Assembly: GCF_034676725.1 (NCBI RefSeq)
Contig: NZ_JAUCBR010000004.1
Location: forward strand, 4,492,001-4,556,000
Direction of reading: 5' to 3'
Source of the DNA: Denitromonas sp.
GTDB taxonomy: Bacteria > Pseudomonadota > Gammaproteobacteria > Burkholderiales > Rhodocyclaceae
Length of the DNA: 64,000 nucleotides
The notes beneath the pieces are model-generated. The model ran no database searches and had not been told where the DNA came from. It saw only the letters and a list, made by a program, of their open reading frames with translations. Of this stretch, positions 1-7,988 are shown in pieces (positions within the stretch are counted from its first letter, which is position 1; each line of letters starts with the position of its first letter). A program made the position numbers and the translations under genes.

Positions 1-1233
1 CTCCGCGTCGAGCAAGGCCAGGCGGGTACGCAGGATCAGCCGCTCCGCTTCGATCAGGGTGTTGAAGTTGACCCGGCCGGTCTCGTAGCCCGCTTCGGCG
101 GCCTGGTAGGCCGCTTCGGCCTGCGGCAGCAAGGTGTTGCGCAACAGGCGCGCCTTGTCCCGGCTTGACTCATAGCCGGCCCAGGCTTCGCCAAGGCGCC
201 CTTCGATCAGCGCCAGTGCGCCCTCGGTCCGCGCCTGGGCGGCATCGACCATGCGCTCGGCCTCGCGCTCGCGGGCGCGCCGCGCCGACTGCTGGAGCGG
301 GATGTTCACCTCGAGCATGACATCCCAGCTGTCGGTGCCGCTGCGCGGACGGTTGTTGGTCAGGCCGACGGCCAGATCGGGGTAGCGATCACGGTAAGCC
401 AGCGCACGCGAGTGCTCGGCCGCCTGCGCTCCGGCACGCATCCGCGCCAGTTCCGGCGACTGTACCTGCGCACGCATTCGCAGCTCGGCCAGGGCCAGCC
501 GCTCGGGCACCGCCGGCAAGGCCGCCGGCACATGCAGTGGCGCATCGGCCGGGCGCGGCAGGCTGGCATTGAGCCGGGCGGCCGCCTCGCGCTGGCGTCT
601 TTCGGCCTCAAGCAGTTCGACCCGCAGGTTGGTGATTTCGCTCTGCACGCGGATGGCGTCCTGCTGCGGCACCAGCCCCACGCCGTAGCGCGTCAGCACA
701 ATGGGCTCGAGCGCACCGAGCAGGCTCAAGGTGCCTTCCAGGATCTGGCGCTGCCCGGCCGCCTGGTAGTGCCGCGCAAAAGCGGTCTTGATGCGGGCGA
801 CCAGCTCCACCCGGGTGCGCGCCTGCTCGGCCTGAGCCTGCCCGGCCTGCGCGTCGGCGAGCGCACTGCGCAGGTCACGTTTGCCGGGGAAGGGAATGGG
901 CTGGATGATCCGGTAGCGCGTGCTGCCGACCTCGCCGGGCAACAACGATGCCCCCCGTCCCGACTGGGTGTTGGTGGCATCCATGAGTTCGAGCTCTAAG
1001 CGCGGATCGGGCAAGGCGCCCGCCGGCTCGACCCGCGCCTCGGCCGCCTCGGCATCGAACCGGCGGCCAGCCAGGTCAGGGTTGCGCGCCATGGCGTAGT
1101 CGAGCAGCGCCGACAGATCATCACCCAGCGCCGTATCGGTGGATGCGGCGGCCGCAGCCATCGGCCACGACAGCAGCGCGAACACGAGCAGCAGCGCCCC
1201 AGCTCGGGACGACGCCAGAATCGGACGGGTCAT
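1..1233 (-). CDS. TolC/CusC-family outer-membrane efflux protein (C-terminus cut by window edge)
   Basis: Outer-membrane channel of a tripartite RND-type exporter, probably for copper/silver or other heavy metals judging from its neighbours. The visible 411 residues begin with a Sec signal peptide (hydrophobic stretch, residues about 11-30) and continue with the long, Ala/Arg/Glu-rich amphipathic helices typical of TolC proteins, containing the two internally repeated outer-membrane efflux domains. The reading frame is open to base 1, so roughly the last few dozen residues are missing. It lies 51 bp downstream of the CusF-like gene on the same strand and is probably co-transcribed with it. 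CusB- and CusA-like genes are expected further left, outside the window. Family assignment is firm; the substrate is inferred from context. Confidence 0.88.
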   Translation of the reverse strand, partial: MTRPILASSRAGALLLVFALLSWPMAAAAASTDTALGDDLSALLDYAMARNPDLAGRRFDAEAAEARVEPAGALPDPRLELELMDATNTQSGRGASLLPGEVGSTRYRIIQPIPFPGKRDLRSALADAQAGQAQAEQARTRVELVARIKTAFARHYQAAGQRQILEGTLSLLGALEPIVLTRYGVGLVPQQDAIRVQSEITNLRVELLEAERRQREAAARLNASLPRPADAPLHVPAALPAVPERLALAELRMRAQVQSPELARMRAGAQAAEHSRALAYRDRYPDLAVGLTNNRPRSGTDSWDVMLEVNIPLQQSARRAREREAERMVDAAQARTEGALALIEGRLGEAWAGYESSRDKARLLRNTLLPQAEAAYQAAEAGYETGRVNFNTLIEAERLILRTRLALLDAE

Positions 1234-1284
1234 GAGGTATTCCCGGTGCGAGGGCGAATCCGGCGGCGTGCCGGGCCGATGGCC

Positions 1285-1620
1285 TTAGTGCGCCATTTCC
1301 ATCTGGGTGACGGTCAGCTTGCCGCCATGGTCTTCCGCCATGAAGCGCACCTTGTCGCCCGGCTTGCGCCCCTCGAGCATGGCGCCATTGGCAACATGGA
1401 AGGTCATGGTCATCGCGCCCATGCCCAGGCTGTGCAGCGGGCCGTGCTTGATGGTCACCTTGCCCGCCGCAGCGTCGAGCTTCTTGATTTCGCCATCGGA
1501 CAGCTGGGCCGACTGGGCGCCCATGGGCATCGCGCCATGGCCGTGGCCGTCGGCTGCCGCCGCGGGCAGGCTGGCCAACAGGCCCAGGGAGAACATGGCG
1601 GCGAGGGTCAGGTGTTTCAT
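1285..1620 (-). CDS. CusF-like periplasmic copper/silver-binding protein
   Basis: Small exported metal chaperone of 111 residues: signal peptide (about 1-23), a short His/Met-rich spacer, then a CusF-type beta-barrel. The CusF ligand pattern is visible as H59, M70 and M72, with the same 11- and 2-residue spacing as H36, M47 and M49 of E. coli CusF. The position of the cation-pi tryptophan (W44 in CusF) carries M67, so the site differs from the enteric one. The ATG at 1620 is preferred over the upstream GTG/ATG extension because it starts directly at the signal peptide. A CopR-type palindrome sits about 80-95 bp upstream. It likely passes metal to the efflux pump that includes the neighbouring TolC protein. 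Confidence 0.85.
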   Translation of the reverse strand: MKHLTLAAMFSLGLLASLPAAAADGHGHGAMPMGAQSAQLSDGEIKKLDAAAGKVTIKHGPLHSLGMGAMTMTFHVANGAMLEGRKPGDKVRFMAEDHGGKLTVTQMEMAH

Positions 1621-1696
1621 GGTGGCTCCTGTGCGGTAGGTGACTTTGATGCGATGAGAGTGTGGCCGGCGCCGGCCAACGCGCGGCTGACGCGAA

Positions 1697-1714
1697 GATG
1701 ACAATTCGGTCATC
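1697..1714. promoter_or_regulatory. CopR/CusR-type box upstream of the cusF-like gene
   Basis: GATGACAATTCGGTCATC is an 18-bp palindrome (GATGAC-N6-GTCATC). It resembles the known E. coli CusR box (ATGACAA-NN-TTGTCAT core) and matches the second palindrome at 2461-2478 at 12 of 18 positions. It lies between the cytochrome c stop and the CusF start, so it could drive an internal promoter for cusF-tolC. Confidence 0.6.
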
Positions 1715-1717
1715 TGC

Positions 1718-2392
1718 TCAATGAACATGGGACTTCCCGTCGGGATGGACATGGGTCTTGCGCGCCGGCGCGCCGGCGGGCGCCGCCACGGCGTGATGAT
1801 CGTCCCCCGCCATCGCGCCCGTGGGGTGCTCGCCTTCCGCCGCCGGCGCGGGCACCGCCATCATGTGCTCCCCGCCGCCGTGCGAATGGCCGTCGCTCGC
1901 AGCGACCTCGGCGAGGTAATCCGCGGCGCTCATGTCCGGCAGCCGTTGCAGGAAGGCGACCATGTCCCACAGGTGGGCATCGCCCATGTTCTTGCCCCAG
2001 GCCGGCATGCCCGAGGCCTTGATGCCATGCTTGATGGTCCAGAAGGCGCGCGCGGGCTCGGGCGCGGCGGCAGTCAGGTCGGGCGGCGGCGGGTACAGGC
2101 CCTGGCTCAGTTCGGTCGGGCCGCTGTCGGGGCGCAGGTGGCAATCGACGCACATGGCGGCGTAGTTGCCGGCGCCGCGCCGGATCGCTGCCGGGTCATC
2201 AAGCGCCGGCACCTGAATGTCGGCCGCTCCGGCCTCGACAGCGCGCTCACGCGCCAGCTCGATCAACTGATGCACCGCATCGCTGTGCGGCTGATCGGCC
2301 GCCACGTTGACCGCGCCGCTCATCACCACCCCGGCACCAATCACCCCCAGCCCCGCCAGCGTCGTCAGCATCCCCATCGCAAAACGCCCCAT
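1718..2392 (-). CDS. Monoheme cytochrome c with His-rich C-terminal tail
   Basis: Exported or membrane-anchored c-type cytochrome of 224 residues. An N-terminal hydrophobic segment (about 5-30) is followed by one CVDCH heme motif (81-85) and a plausible distal methionine M129 in a SGMPAWG context. From about residue 167 the protein changes into a low-complexity tail rich in His, Met, Gly and Ala, ending in repeated HVH clusters, which looks like a metal-binding extension. It is the first minus-strand gene facing the copR-like regulator and is followed by the cusF-like gene, so a role in periplasmic copper handling or oxidation is plausible. The exact function is not known. The start at 2392 is uncertain; a second ATG lies 15 bp further in. 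Confidence 0.8.
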   Translation of the reverse strand: MGRFAMGMLTTLAGLGVIGAGVVMSGAVNVAADQPHSDAVHQLIELARERAVEAGAADIQVPALDDPAAIRRGAGNYAAMCVDCHLRPDSGPTELSQGLYPPPPDLTAAAPEPARAFWTIKHGIKASGMPAWGKNMGDAHLWDMVAFLQRLPDMSAADYLAEVAASDGHSHGGGEHMMAVPAPAAEGEHPTGAMAGDDHHAVAAPAGAPARKTHVHPDGKSHVH

Positions 2393-2460
2393 GCATGTTC
2401 TCCCGTGCCTGTGTCAGCGACGAGCATGGCAGCGACCGGCAAACCACAAACTGACGCCCG

Positions 2461-2478
2461 GATTACATCTTTGTAATC
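2461..2478. promoter_or_regulatory. CopR/CusR-type box in the divergent promoter region
   Basis: GATTACATCTTTGTAATC is a perfect inverted repeat (7-bp arms, 4-bp centre) between the divergent cytochrome c gene and the response-regulator gene, about 60-70 bp from each start codon. Its sequence and position fit the binding site of the heavy-metal response regulator encoded immediately to the right. Confidence 0.7.
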
Positions 2479-2536
2479 TCATGGCACGCCGGCAGGGCCA
2501 AAGGCACAATGGCGGCACATTCCACGGGGACGCGCG

Positions 2537-3220
2537 ATGCGCATTCTGATCGTCGAAGACGAGACCAAGACCGGCGACTACCTCAGGCAGGGTCTGACCG
2601 AGGCCGGCTATGTGGTCGACCTGGCGCGCGACGGCATGGATGGCCTGCATCTGGCGCTGACCGGCGACTACGACCTGGTGATTCTCGATGTGATGCTGCC
2701 CGGCCTGAGCGGCTGGCAACTGCTGGAGACCGTGCGCCGCAGCGGGCGCGAACTGCCGGTGCTCTTCCTGACCGCCCGCGACCAGGTCGAAGACCGGGTC
2801 AAGGGGCTGGAACTGGGGGCGGACGACTACCTCGTCAAGCCCTTTGCCTTCGCCGAACTGCTGGCGCGGGTGCGCACCCTCTTCCGCCGCGGGCGCAACG
2901 GCACCGAACCGACGGTGCTGTCGGCGGCCGACCTGGAACTCGACCTGCTACGCCGGCGCGTCACCCGCAGCGGCCGGCGCATCGACCTGACCGCCAAGGA
3001 GTTCAGCCTGCTCGAACTGCTGCTGCGCCGGCAAGGCGAGGTGCTGCCCCGCTCGCTGATCGCCTCCCAGGTGTGGGACATGAACTTCGACTCGGACACC
3101 AACGTGATCGAGGTGGCCGTACGCCGTCTGCGCGCCAAGGTGGACGACCCCTTCGAGCCCAAGCTGATCCGCACCGTGCGCGGCATGGGCTACGTGCTCG
3201 AGGCGCCCGACCCGGCATGA
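2537..3220 (+). CDS. OmpR-family heavy-metal response regulator (CopR/CusR type)
   Basis: Cytoplasmic DNA-binding response regulator of 227 residues with an N-terminal receiver domain (acidic pocket near residues 8-9, phospho-acceptor D51 in ILDVMLPG, conserved Lys at about 101) and a C-terminal winged-helix OmpR/PhoB domain (about 128-222). Sequence and length fit the CusR/CopR/CzcR heavy-metal subgroup. Its stop codon overlaps the start of the sensor kinase gene (ATGA), indicating translational coupling. It most likely responds to periplasmic copper or silver and activates the divergent cytochrome-cusF-tolC genes through the palindromes at 2461-2478 and 1697-1714. The metal specificity is inferred. 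Confidence 0.93.
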   Translation: MRILIVEDETKTGDYLRQGLTEAGYVVDLARDGMDGLHLALTGDYDLVILDVMLPGLSGWQLLETVRRSGRELPVLFLTARDQVEDRVKGLELGADDYLVKPFAFAELLARVRTLFRRGRNGTEPTVLSAADLELDLLRRRVTRSGRRIDLTAKEFSLLELLLRRQGEVLPRSLIASQVWDMNFDSDTNVIEVAVRRLRAKVDDPFEPKLIRTVRGMGYVLEAPDPA

Positions 3221-4602
3221 CCCGGCGCACCTCGCTCACGGCACGGCTCACGCTGCTGTTTGCCGCCGCCTCCAGTGCCGTGCTGCTGGCCCTCGGCCTG
3301 GTCATTGGCTCGGCCATGGAGCGCCACTTTGAAGAGCAGGACGTCGATGCGCTGCGCGGCAAGCTGGAGCTGATCGCCCACGCCATCGATCATTTGCGCG
3401 GCGCCGACACCGGCATGCCTCTGCCACAGGCGCTGGACCAGGCCTTTGTCGGCCACCATGAGATGGCCATCCTGATACTCGACGCCGACCGCCAGACGGT
3501 CTTCTCGGCAGGCGATGCGCGCTTCCCGGCCATGGCCCCGATCACCGCCTCCGCGACCCGCACACTCACGCCATTTGTCTGGTCGCAAGACGACACCCAG
3601 TACCGTGCGCTGGCCATGCGGCTCAATGACCCGGCACGTGCGGGCCAGCAGCTGATTGTCGCGGTCGCGCTCGACATTGCCCACCACACCCGCTTCATGG
3701 CGGCCTTCTCGCGCACGCTCTGGCTGTTCATGCTCGGCGCCGCCTGCATCAGCGGCCTGCTGGGCTGGTTTGCCGCGCGGCGCGGCCTGGCCTCGCTGAA
3801 GGTGCTGGCCGGACAAACCGCCACCGTCACGGCCAAGAAACTTGACGTCCGGCTGGCCGAAGACCAGGTGCCCACCGAACTGAGCGAGCTGGTGCGCAGC
3901 CTCAACGACATGCTGGCCCGGCTCGAAGACGCCTTCCGGCGGCTGTCGGACTTCTCCTCCGACCTCGCCCACGAGTTGCGTACCCCGATCAGCAACCTGA
4001 TGACCCAGACCCAGGTGGCGCTGTCCCGCCCGCGCACGGCAGAGGACTATCGCGACATCCTGGCCTCAAACGCCGAAGAACTCGACCGCATGGCGCGCAT
4101 GGTGGCCGATATGCTGTACCTGGCCAAGGCCGATAACGGGCTGGTCATTCCGGACTGTCAGGTGGTCAACCTGGGCCACGAAGTCGATGCCTTGTTCGAG
4201 TTCTACGATGCGCTCGCCGAGGAAAAGTCCGTGGCCCTCGCCCGGCGGGGCTCGGCCACCGTGGCGGGCGATTCGCTGATGCTGCGCCGCGCCCTGAGCA
4301 ACCTGCTGTCCAACGCCGTGCGCCATGCCCACCCCGGCAGCACGGTGCGGGTCGGGCTCGCCGAACAGCGAGCGGCCGTGGTCATCGAGGTCGAGAACCA
4401 GGGCGACACCCTCGATGCCGACACGCTGGCGTGTTTCTTCGAGCGCTTCTACCGCGCCGACCCCTCGCGCCACCACACCAGCGAGGGGGCCGGGCTGGGG
4501 CTGGCGATCACGCGCTCGATCATCATCGCCCACCGGGGCGGGATCCGCGTCACCTCGATCGAAGGGGTGACGCGTTTCGAGATCACGCTGCCGCGCACCT
4601 AG
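3217..4602 (+). CDS. Heavy-metal sensor histidine kinase (CopS/CusS type)
   Basis: Inner-membrane sensor kinase of 461 residues. Transmembrane helix 1 spans about residues 13-32, a periplasmic sensing loop about 33-163, and helix 2 about 164-186. HAMP follows at about 187-240, then the dimerisation/phospho-acceptor domain with H252 in a DLAHELRTPI H-box, and a C-terminal HATPase domain with N- and G-boxes (the last is GAGLGLAI). It forms a pair with the overlapping response regulator. An upstream in-frame extension exists but the ATG at 3217, overlapping the regulator stop, starts right at the cytoplasmic N-terminus and first helix. The signal is probably periplasmic Cu or Ag. Confidence 0.92.
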   Translation: MTRRTSLTARLTLLFAAASSAVLLALGLVIGSAMERHFEEQDVDALRGKLELIAHAIDHLRGADTGMPLPQALDQAFVGHHEMAILILDADRQTVFSAGDARFPAMAPITASATRTLTPFVWSQDDTQYRALAMRLNDPARAGQQLIVAVALDIAHHTRFMAAFSRTLWLFMLGAACISGLLGWFAARRGLASLKVLAGQTATVTAKKLDVRLAEDQVPTELSELVRSLNDMLARLEDAFRRLSDFSSDLAHELRTPISNLMTQTQVALSRPRTAEDYRDILASNAEELDRMARMVADMLYLAKADNGLVIPDCQVVNLGHEVDALFEFYDALAEEKSVALARRGSATVAGDSLMLRRALSNLLSNAVRHAHPGSTVRVGLAEQRAAVVIEVENQGDTLDADTLACFFERFYRADPSRHHTSEGAGLGLAITRSIIIAHRGGIRVTSIEGVTRFEITLPRT

Positions 4603-4621
4603 CCGACGGCCAGCCGCCCGC

Positions 4622-7288
4622 TCAGCGGGCGTCGCCCAGCGCCTTCTCCAGCACCTCGCGGACATCGGGCGACAGGGTCTTTTCGGCCACCAGCGCGTCG
4701 ATCTGTTCGCGCGCCAGCGCTTGCAAGGCGGGCGTGAAGCGGCGCCAGTTTTCCAGCACCCGCGCCATGCGCGAGGCCACCTGCGGGTTGCGCTTGTTCA
4801 GATCGCGGATACGATCGGCCCAGAAGCGGTAACCGGCACCGTCGGCGCGGTGGAACTCGGCCGGGTTGGCGCGGAAGTAGGCGCCGAACAGCGCGTAGAT
4901 CTTGTTCGGGTTGCTCAGGCTGAAGGCCGGGTGTGACATCAGCGCCTCGATGCGCGCCAGCGCCGGTTTGGCCGAATCGATCCAGCGCCAGGCGCCGGCC
5001 TGGATGGCGAACCACTTGTCCATCACCAGCGCATCGCCGGCAAAGCGGCGTTCGAAGTCGGCCAGCGCGGTGGCGGCCTCGGCGCTGGCCGGGCTGTGCA
5101 CCAGCGCCGCCAGCGCGCCGAAGCGGTCGGTCATGTGGCCCTCGCCGGTGGCCCGCGCCAGCGCCTGCTCGACCCCCTGGCTGACCCCGGCGGCGCACAG
5201 GTAGCGCTGGCCCAGGTTACGCAGCGCCCGCCGACCGGCGTCGGCCGGGTGGTAGCGGTAGGCGCCGGCCACGGTGAGCCGGGCATCGAGCCCCAGCCAG
5301 CTGTCGGCCAGGCCTTCGCCGATGCTGCGCATGAGGACGATCAGCGCGCGGCGCAGCGCAACCGGGTCGGCCGGCGTCATTTGTTCGAGCAGATAGGCTT
5401 CGGCCGGCAGCGTGAGCGCCACGGCGCGGTAGGCCGGGTCGAGCGACTCGTTGTGCAGCAAGGCGCCAAAGGCCGCCATGAAGCGGTCGGGCACTTGCGG
5501 CAGCACACCCCGGGCGGCGTCGGCCGTCATCGCCAGGATCACCCGCACCATGAAGCGTTGCGCCGCGTCCCAGCGGTTGAAGGGGTCCGAATCGTGCGCC
5601 ATGCGGAAGGCCAGCCGCGCGTCGTCCTCGGCCAGCTCGACGATCACCGGCGCGGAGAAGCCGCGCAACAGCGAGGGCACGGGCTCGGCGTCGATGCCTT
5701 CGAACACCAGCGTGGTGGTGGTGTCCTTGAGTTCAAACAGCCGGGTTGTCGTACCCGCCGTCGCCTCGCCAGCGAGCGTCAGCGGCAGGTCGGCGCCCTT
5801 CGGGCCGATCAGGCCGAGTGCGACGGGCATGTGCAGCGCCTCATCACCGTCCGGGCGTTGCTGGGTGAGCGTGAGCGTGTATTGGCGGGCGGCCGCGTCG
5901 TAGCGGCCCTCGGCCCGCAGGCGTGGCGTGCCGCGCTGGCTGTACCAGCGCATGAACTGGTCCAGATCCACCCCGTTGGCCTCGGACATGGCTTCGACAA
6001 AGTCGTCGCAGGTCACGGCCTGGCCGTCGTGGTAACTGAAGTACAGGTCCATGCCGTTGCGGAAGCCTTCGGCGCCGAGCAGGGTGTGCAGCATGCGGAT
6101 GACTTCGGCGCCCTTCTCGTACACCGTGGCGGTGTAGAAATTGTCGATAGCCTGGTACTGGTCGGGGCGGATCGGGTGCGCCATGGGGCCGGCGTCTTCC
6201 GGGAACTGGGCGGTGCGCAGCACGCGCACGTCCTCGATGCGCTTGACCGCACGTGCCGACTCACCACCGGCGGCAGCGAGCATGTCGGCCGAAAACTGCT
6301 GATCGCGGAAGACGGTGAGGCCTTCCTTGAGGGTGAGCTGGAACCAGTCGCGGCAGGTGACGCGGTTGCCGGTCCAGTTGTGGAAGTATTCATGCGCCAC
6401 CACGCTCTCGATGTGCTCGTAGTCCACGTCGGTGGCGGTGTCCGGCTTGGCGAGCACGAACTTGGCGTTGAAGATGTTGAGGCCCTTGTTCTCCATCGCG
6501 CCCATGTTGAAGTCGCTCACCGCCACGATCATGTAGCGGTCGAGGTCGAGTTCGAGGCCGAAGGTGGCCTCGTCCCAGCGCATGGCGTGCACCAGCGAGT
6601 CCATGGCGTGTTCGGCGCGGTCGAGGTTGCCCGCTTCCACCCACACCTGCAGCAGCACCTCACGCCCCGAACGGGTGGTTTCCTTGCGCTCGAGCACCAC
6701 CAGATCGCCGGCCACGAGCGCGAAGAGATAGCTCGGCTTGGGGAAAGGGTCTTCCCATTTGGCGAAATGCCGGCCATCGGGCAGTTCGCCCGAATCGACG
6801 AGGTTGCCGTTGGACAGCAGCACCGGGAAGGCGGCCTTGTCGGCCTCCAGCGTGACGGTGAAGCACGCCATCACGTCCGGCCGGTCGGGGAAGCAGGTGA
6901 TGCGCCGGAAGCCTTCGGCCTCGCACTGGGTGTAGAGCCCGCCACCGGAGTGGTAGAGACCGGACAGCTCGGTGTTGGCGCTGGGATCGAGGCGGGTCAC
7001 CACGTCGACCACCGCAGAGTCGCGCTCGCCCAGGTCGAGTTCGATGCCGGTGTCGGTCTCGCGCAGATCGGCCGCAGCAACGGCCACGCCGTCGACGGTC
7101 AGCGACACCCGGGTCAGCCCTTCGGCCATCAGCACCAGCGGGCCGGCGCCGCGGCGAGTGCAGGTCATGCGGTTGCGCACTTCGGTGGCCTTGGCGTCGA
7201 GGGCGAAGTGCAGGTCGACGGTGTCGACCGACCAGGCCAGGGGCTGATAGTCGGTGCGGTGGATGGTCGGAGCGTGTTCGGTTTTCAT
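4622..7288 (-). CDS. pepN: Aminopeptidase N (M1 family zinc metallopeptidase)
   Basis: Cytoplasmic broad-specificity aminopeptidase that removes N-terminal residues from peptides. The 888 residues match the family's usual length (E. coli PepN is 870). The substrate-binding exopeptidase motif GAMEN is at about 263-267 and the zinc motif HEYFH at about 299-303, with the second Glu ligand 18 residues later. The C-terminal helical DUF3458-type regions are present. The open frame extends 28 codons upstream, but the ATG at 7288 opens the recognisable MKTEHAPTIHRTDY start. It is convergent with the sensor kinase gene and divergent from the rubrerythrin gene. No nearby partner suggests a specialised role. 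Confidence 0.95.
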   Translation of the reverse strand: MKTEHAPTIHRTDYQPLAWSVDTVDLHFALDAKATEVRNRMTCTRRGAGPLVLMAEGLTRVSLTVDGVAVAAADLRETDTGIELDLGERDSAVVDVVTRLDPSANTELSGLYHSGGGLYTQCEAEGFRRITCFPDRPDVMACFTVTLEADKAAFPVLLSNGNLVDSGELPDGRHFAKWEDPFPKPSYLFALVAGDLVVLERKETTRSGREVLLQVWVEAGNLDRAEHAMDSLVHAMRWDEATFGLELDLDRYMIVAVSDFNMGAMENKGLNIFNAKFVLAKPDTATDVDYEHIESVVAHEYFHNWTGNRVTCRDWFQLTLKEGLTVFRDQQFSADMLAAAGGESARAVKRIEDVRVLRTAQFPEDAGPMAHPIRPDQYQAIDNFYTATVYEKGAEVIRMLHTLLGAEGFRNGMDLYFSYHDGQAVTCDDFVEAMSEANGVDLDQFMRWYSQRGTPRLRAEGRYDAAARQYTLTLTQQRPDGDEALHMPVALGLIGPKGADLPLTLAGEATAGTTTRLFELKDTTTTLVFEGIDAEPVPSLLRGFSAPVIVELAEDDARLAFRMAHDSDPFNRWDAAQRFMVRVILAMTADAARGVLPQVPDRFMAAFGALLHNESLDPAYRAVALTLPAEAYLLEQMTPADPVALRRALIVLMRSIGEGLADSWLGLDARLTVAGAYRYHPADAGRRALRNLGQRYLCAAGVSQGVEQALARATGEGHMTDRFGALAALVHSPASAEAATALADFERRFAGDALVMDKWFAIQAGAWRWIDSAKPALARIEALMSHPAFSLSNPNKIYALFGAYFRANPAEFHRADGAGYRFWADRIRDLNKRNPQVASRMARVLENWRRFTPALQALAREQIDALVAEKTLSPDVREVLEKALGDAR

Positions 7289-7500
7289 GGGGGGTCGCCT
7301 TGTCGTCGGCTGCGAAGGTCGCGAAGCCTGCAGTGTACCGGCGCGTCCGCCTGTTTGCAGCCGGCGTATCACGATAGCCCCGACCTATACCCGCCATTGG
7401 TCATTCCAATTTCATCCGCGCCTGGGCGCCGCCTATGTTGAAACTACCTTCCGGCATTGCATCGCCGGTTTGGCGACAACCGACACTTTGGAGGACGACC

Positions 7501-7926
7501 ATGCAACTCAAGGGAAGCAAGACCGAGGGCAACCTGAAGGCCGCATTTGCGGGCGAATCGCAGGCCAACCGTCGCTACCTGTATTTCGCGAGCAAGGCGG
7601 ACGTGGAAGGCTACAACGATGTCGCGGCGGTGTTCCGCTCTACCGCCGAAGGCGAAACCGGCCACGCCCACGGCCACCTGGAGTATCTGGAGGCCTGTGG
7701 CGACCCCGCAACGGGGCTGCCCATCGGCAATACCACCGACAACCTCGCCGCCGCCATTGCCGGCGAGACCCACGAGTACACCGACATGTACCCGGGCATG
7801 GCCAAAGAAGCCCGCGACGAAGGCTTCGACGAGATCGCCGACTGGTTCGAGACGCTCGCCAAGGCCGAGCGCAGCCACGCCAACAAGTTCCAGCGCACGC
7901 TTGACGAGGTCAAGGCCAACGCCTGA
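7501..7926 (+). CDS. Rubrerythrin-type diiron protein (no rubredoxin domain)
   Basis: Ferritin-like four-helix diiron protein of 141 residues, expected to act as a peroxide-scavenging enzyme in the cytoplasm. Glu/His ligands are visible in GESQANRRYL (about 18-27), EGETGHAHGH (about 44-54), GETHEY (about 88-93) and AERSH near the C-terminus. The C-terminal rubredoxin domain of classical rubrerythrin is absent, so electrons must come from another protein. The start is supported by a strong GGAGG site nine bases upstream. The next two genes (Fe-S oxidoreductase, DUF3501) follow at short distances on the same strand and form a likely functional unit; the Fe-S protein is the obvious candidate electron donor. 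Confidence 0.92.
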   Translation: MQLKGSKTEGNLKAAFAGESQANRRYLYFASKADVEGYNDVAAVFRSTAEGETGHAHGHLEYLEACGDPATGLPIGNTTDNLAAAIAGETHEYTDMYPGMAKEARDEGFDEIADWFETLAKAERSHANKFQRTLDEVKANA

Positions 7927-7988
7927 TCGCGCTTTGCCGCCGGCGCCCCGCCGGCGGCCCCCCAATCGACCACAGCACGAGGTGCCCC

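Noticed and set aside
5096..7441. 781-codon open frame on the plus strand opposite pepN
   Set aside because: It is antisense to a clear full-length PepN; the translation is Arg/His/Gly-rich without domains, as expected for a high-GC antisense frame.
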